A program made the position numbers and the translations under genes. Of a stretch of DNA of 15,882 nt, positions 15,245 through 15,882 are shown piece by piece. The notes under the pieces were generated by a model. The model had not been told where the DNA came from, did no database searches, and saw nothing but the letters and a program-made list of their open reading frames with translations. This stretch comes from Pseudomonadota bacterium (GTDB taxonomy: Bacteria; Pseudomonadota; Gammaproteobacteria; Burkholderiales; Burkholderiaceae_D). The stretch lies in NCBI GenBank assembly GCA_023389425.1, contig JAEWEK010000288.1, positions 1 through 15,882 on the forward strand, given 5' to 3'. Position 1 is the stretch's first letter. Every line of letters starts with the position of its first letter.

Positions 15245-15882
15245 TCAGGCGGCCGGTGCGGTGTTTCGTTCTGCCACGTATTTGCCCAGCCAGGTCGGCA
15301 CCTTCGCCGCGGCAAGCTTGTTCACGGAGGCCAGCATGGCCGGCTCGATCCGCGGCAGGCCGTATTCCTTGCCGAGGTGACGGCCAATATGGATCAGCAC
15401 CTCGGCCGCCACTTCGGCATCGGCCTCGGCGCGGTGGGCGGCGCTGCGAAAGCGGATGCCAAGCCGCCCCGACAGCTGGGCCAGCTTATAACTCGGCAAT
15501 CCGGGAAACACGCGGCGCGACAGCTTGAGCGAGCAGACCAGATGGGCATGGCCGCAACGCCGGTCCAACCGTTCGCCCTCGGCCACGAGGAATTTCTCGT
15601 CGAAGCTGGCATTGTGCGCGGCCAGCGTGTCGCCACCGATGAAATCGATCAGGCGCGGCACCACCTCGCTGGCCGGCGGCGCGCGGTCGACCATGTCCTG
15701 CGAGATCCCGGTGAGCGCCGTGATGAAGGACGGGATGCGCACACCGCAATTGACCAGGGACACGTAGCGGTCCTCGACGCGCCCGCCGACGATGCGCAGG
15801 GCGGCCACTTCCGTGATGCGGTCGCCCATCGCCGGCGACAGGCCGGTGGTCTCGAAGTCGAGCATGACGATCGGGCGGTCGA
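15245..15882 (-). CDS. DEDDh 3'-5' exonuclease (DNA polymerase III epsilon-like), 5' partial
   Basis: Reading leftward, the frame is open from the window edge to a stop at 15245, about 212 residues, with the N terminus outside. The visible start DRPIVMLDFETTGLSP contains Exo I (Asp and Glu in DFET). Exo II is HNASFDEKF and Exo III is HRAEADAEV with the DEDDh His and Asp, so the nuclease core is complete. The Met inside PIVMLDFE is internal to the first strand and cannot be the real start. Such proteins proofread or trim DNA or RNA 3' ends. A tail of about 50 residues (GKEYGLPRIEPAMLASVNKLAAAKVPTWLGKYVAERN) extends past the nuclease domain. Whether this is dnaQ itself, a fused form or a stand-alone paralogue cannot be told. 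An intrinsic terminator follows. Confidence 0.9.
   Translation of the reverse strand, partial: DRPIVMLDFETTGLSPAMGDRITEVAALRIVGGRVEDRYVSLVNCGVRIPSFITALTGISQDMVDRAPPASEVVPRLIDFIGGDTLAAHNASFDEKFLVAEGERLDRRCGHAHLVCSLKLSRRVFPGLPSYKLAQLSGRLGIRFRSAAHRAEADAEVAAEVLIHIGRHLGKEYGLPRIEPAMLASVNKLAAAKVPTWLGKYVAERNTAPAA

Overview
The window is a GC-rich bacterial chromosome segment with short intergenic gaps. The gene content fits a betaproteobacterium of the Burkholderiales, most likely Oxalobacteraceae (Massilia/Duganella-like). Pointers are an SDR-type threonine dehydrogenase paired with Kbl, a thrC-moeA-moaD string, a TRAP binding protein, and a family of palindromic intergenic repeats. The placement is inference from gene content and was not checked by alignment. 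I saw no rRNA, tRNA, CRISPR array, prophage or insertion sequence.

Left part (1-2260): the 5' portion of a BaiN/HI0933-type flavoprotein runs leftward out of the window. Divergent from it is a tight four-gene operon: a four-helix membrane protein, a 66-aa Xre/YozG-like HTH regulator, a secreted alpha/beta hydrolase, and a small two-helix membrane protein ending in a CxxC motif. It starts from a near-consensus sigma70 promoter flanked by two copies of one 18-bp operator and ends in a strong intrinsic terminator. This is the best candidate for an undescribed functional module.

Middle (2448-6531): an orphan Tat-exported TRAP binding protein is convergent with a leftward thrC-moeA-moaD block (threonine synthase and two molybdenum-cofactor genes). 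Both edges of that block carry REP-like palindromes. The partners I would expect in this order in Burkholderiales, hom upstream and moaE downstream, are absent.

Centre-right (6532-11238): kbl, tdh and sdaA are read leftward, with a divergent Xre-cupin regulator. Together they give a threonine-to-pyruvate catabolic route: threonine to 2-amino-3-ketobutyrate (Tdh), then to glycine and acetyl-CoA (Kbl). After glycine-to-serine conversion elsewhere in the cell, serine goes to pyruvate (SdaA). Threonine synthesis (thrC) lies directly downstream on the same strand.

Right part (11275-15882): a REP inverted pair, a secreted S9A prolyl oligopeptidase with an intact triad and a perfect 13-bp inverted repeat upstream of it, a cytoplasmic protein built of eleven 36-residue Sel1 repeats, an intrinsic terminator, and the 3' portion of a DEDDh 3'-5' exonuclease leaving the window at the right edge.
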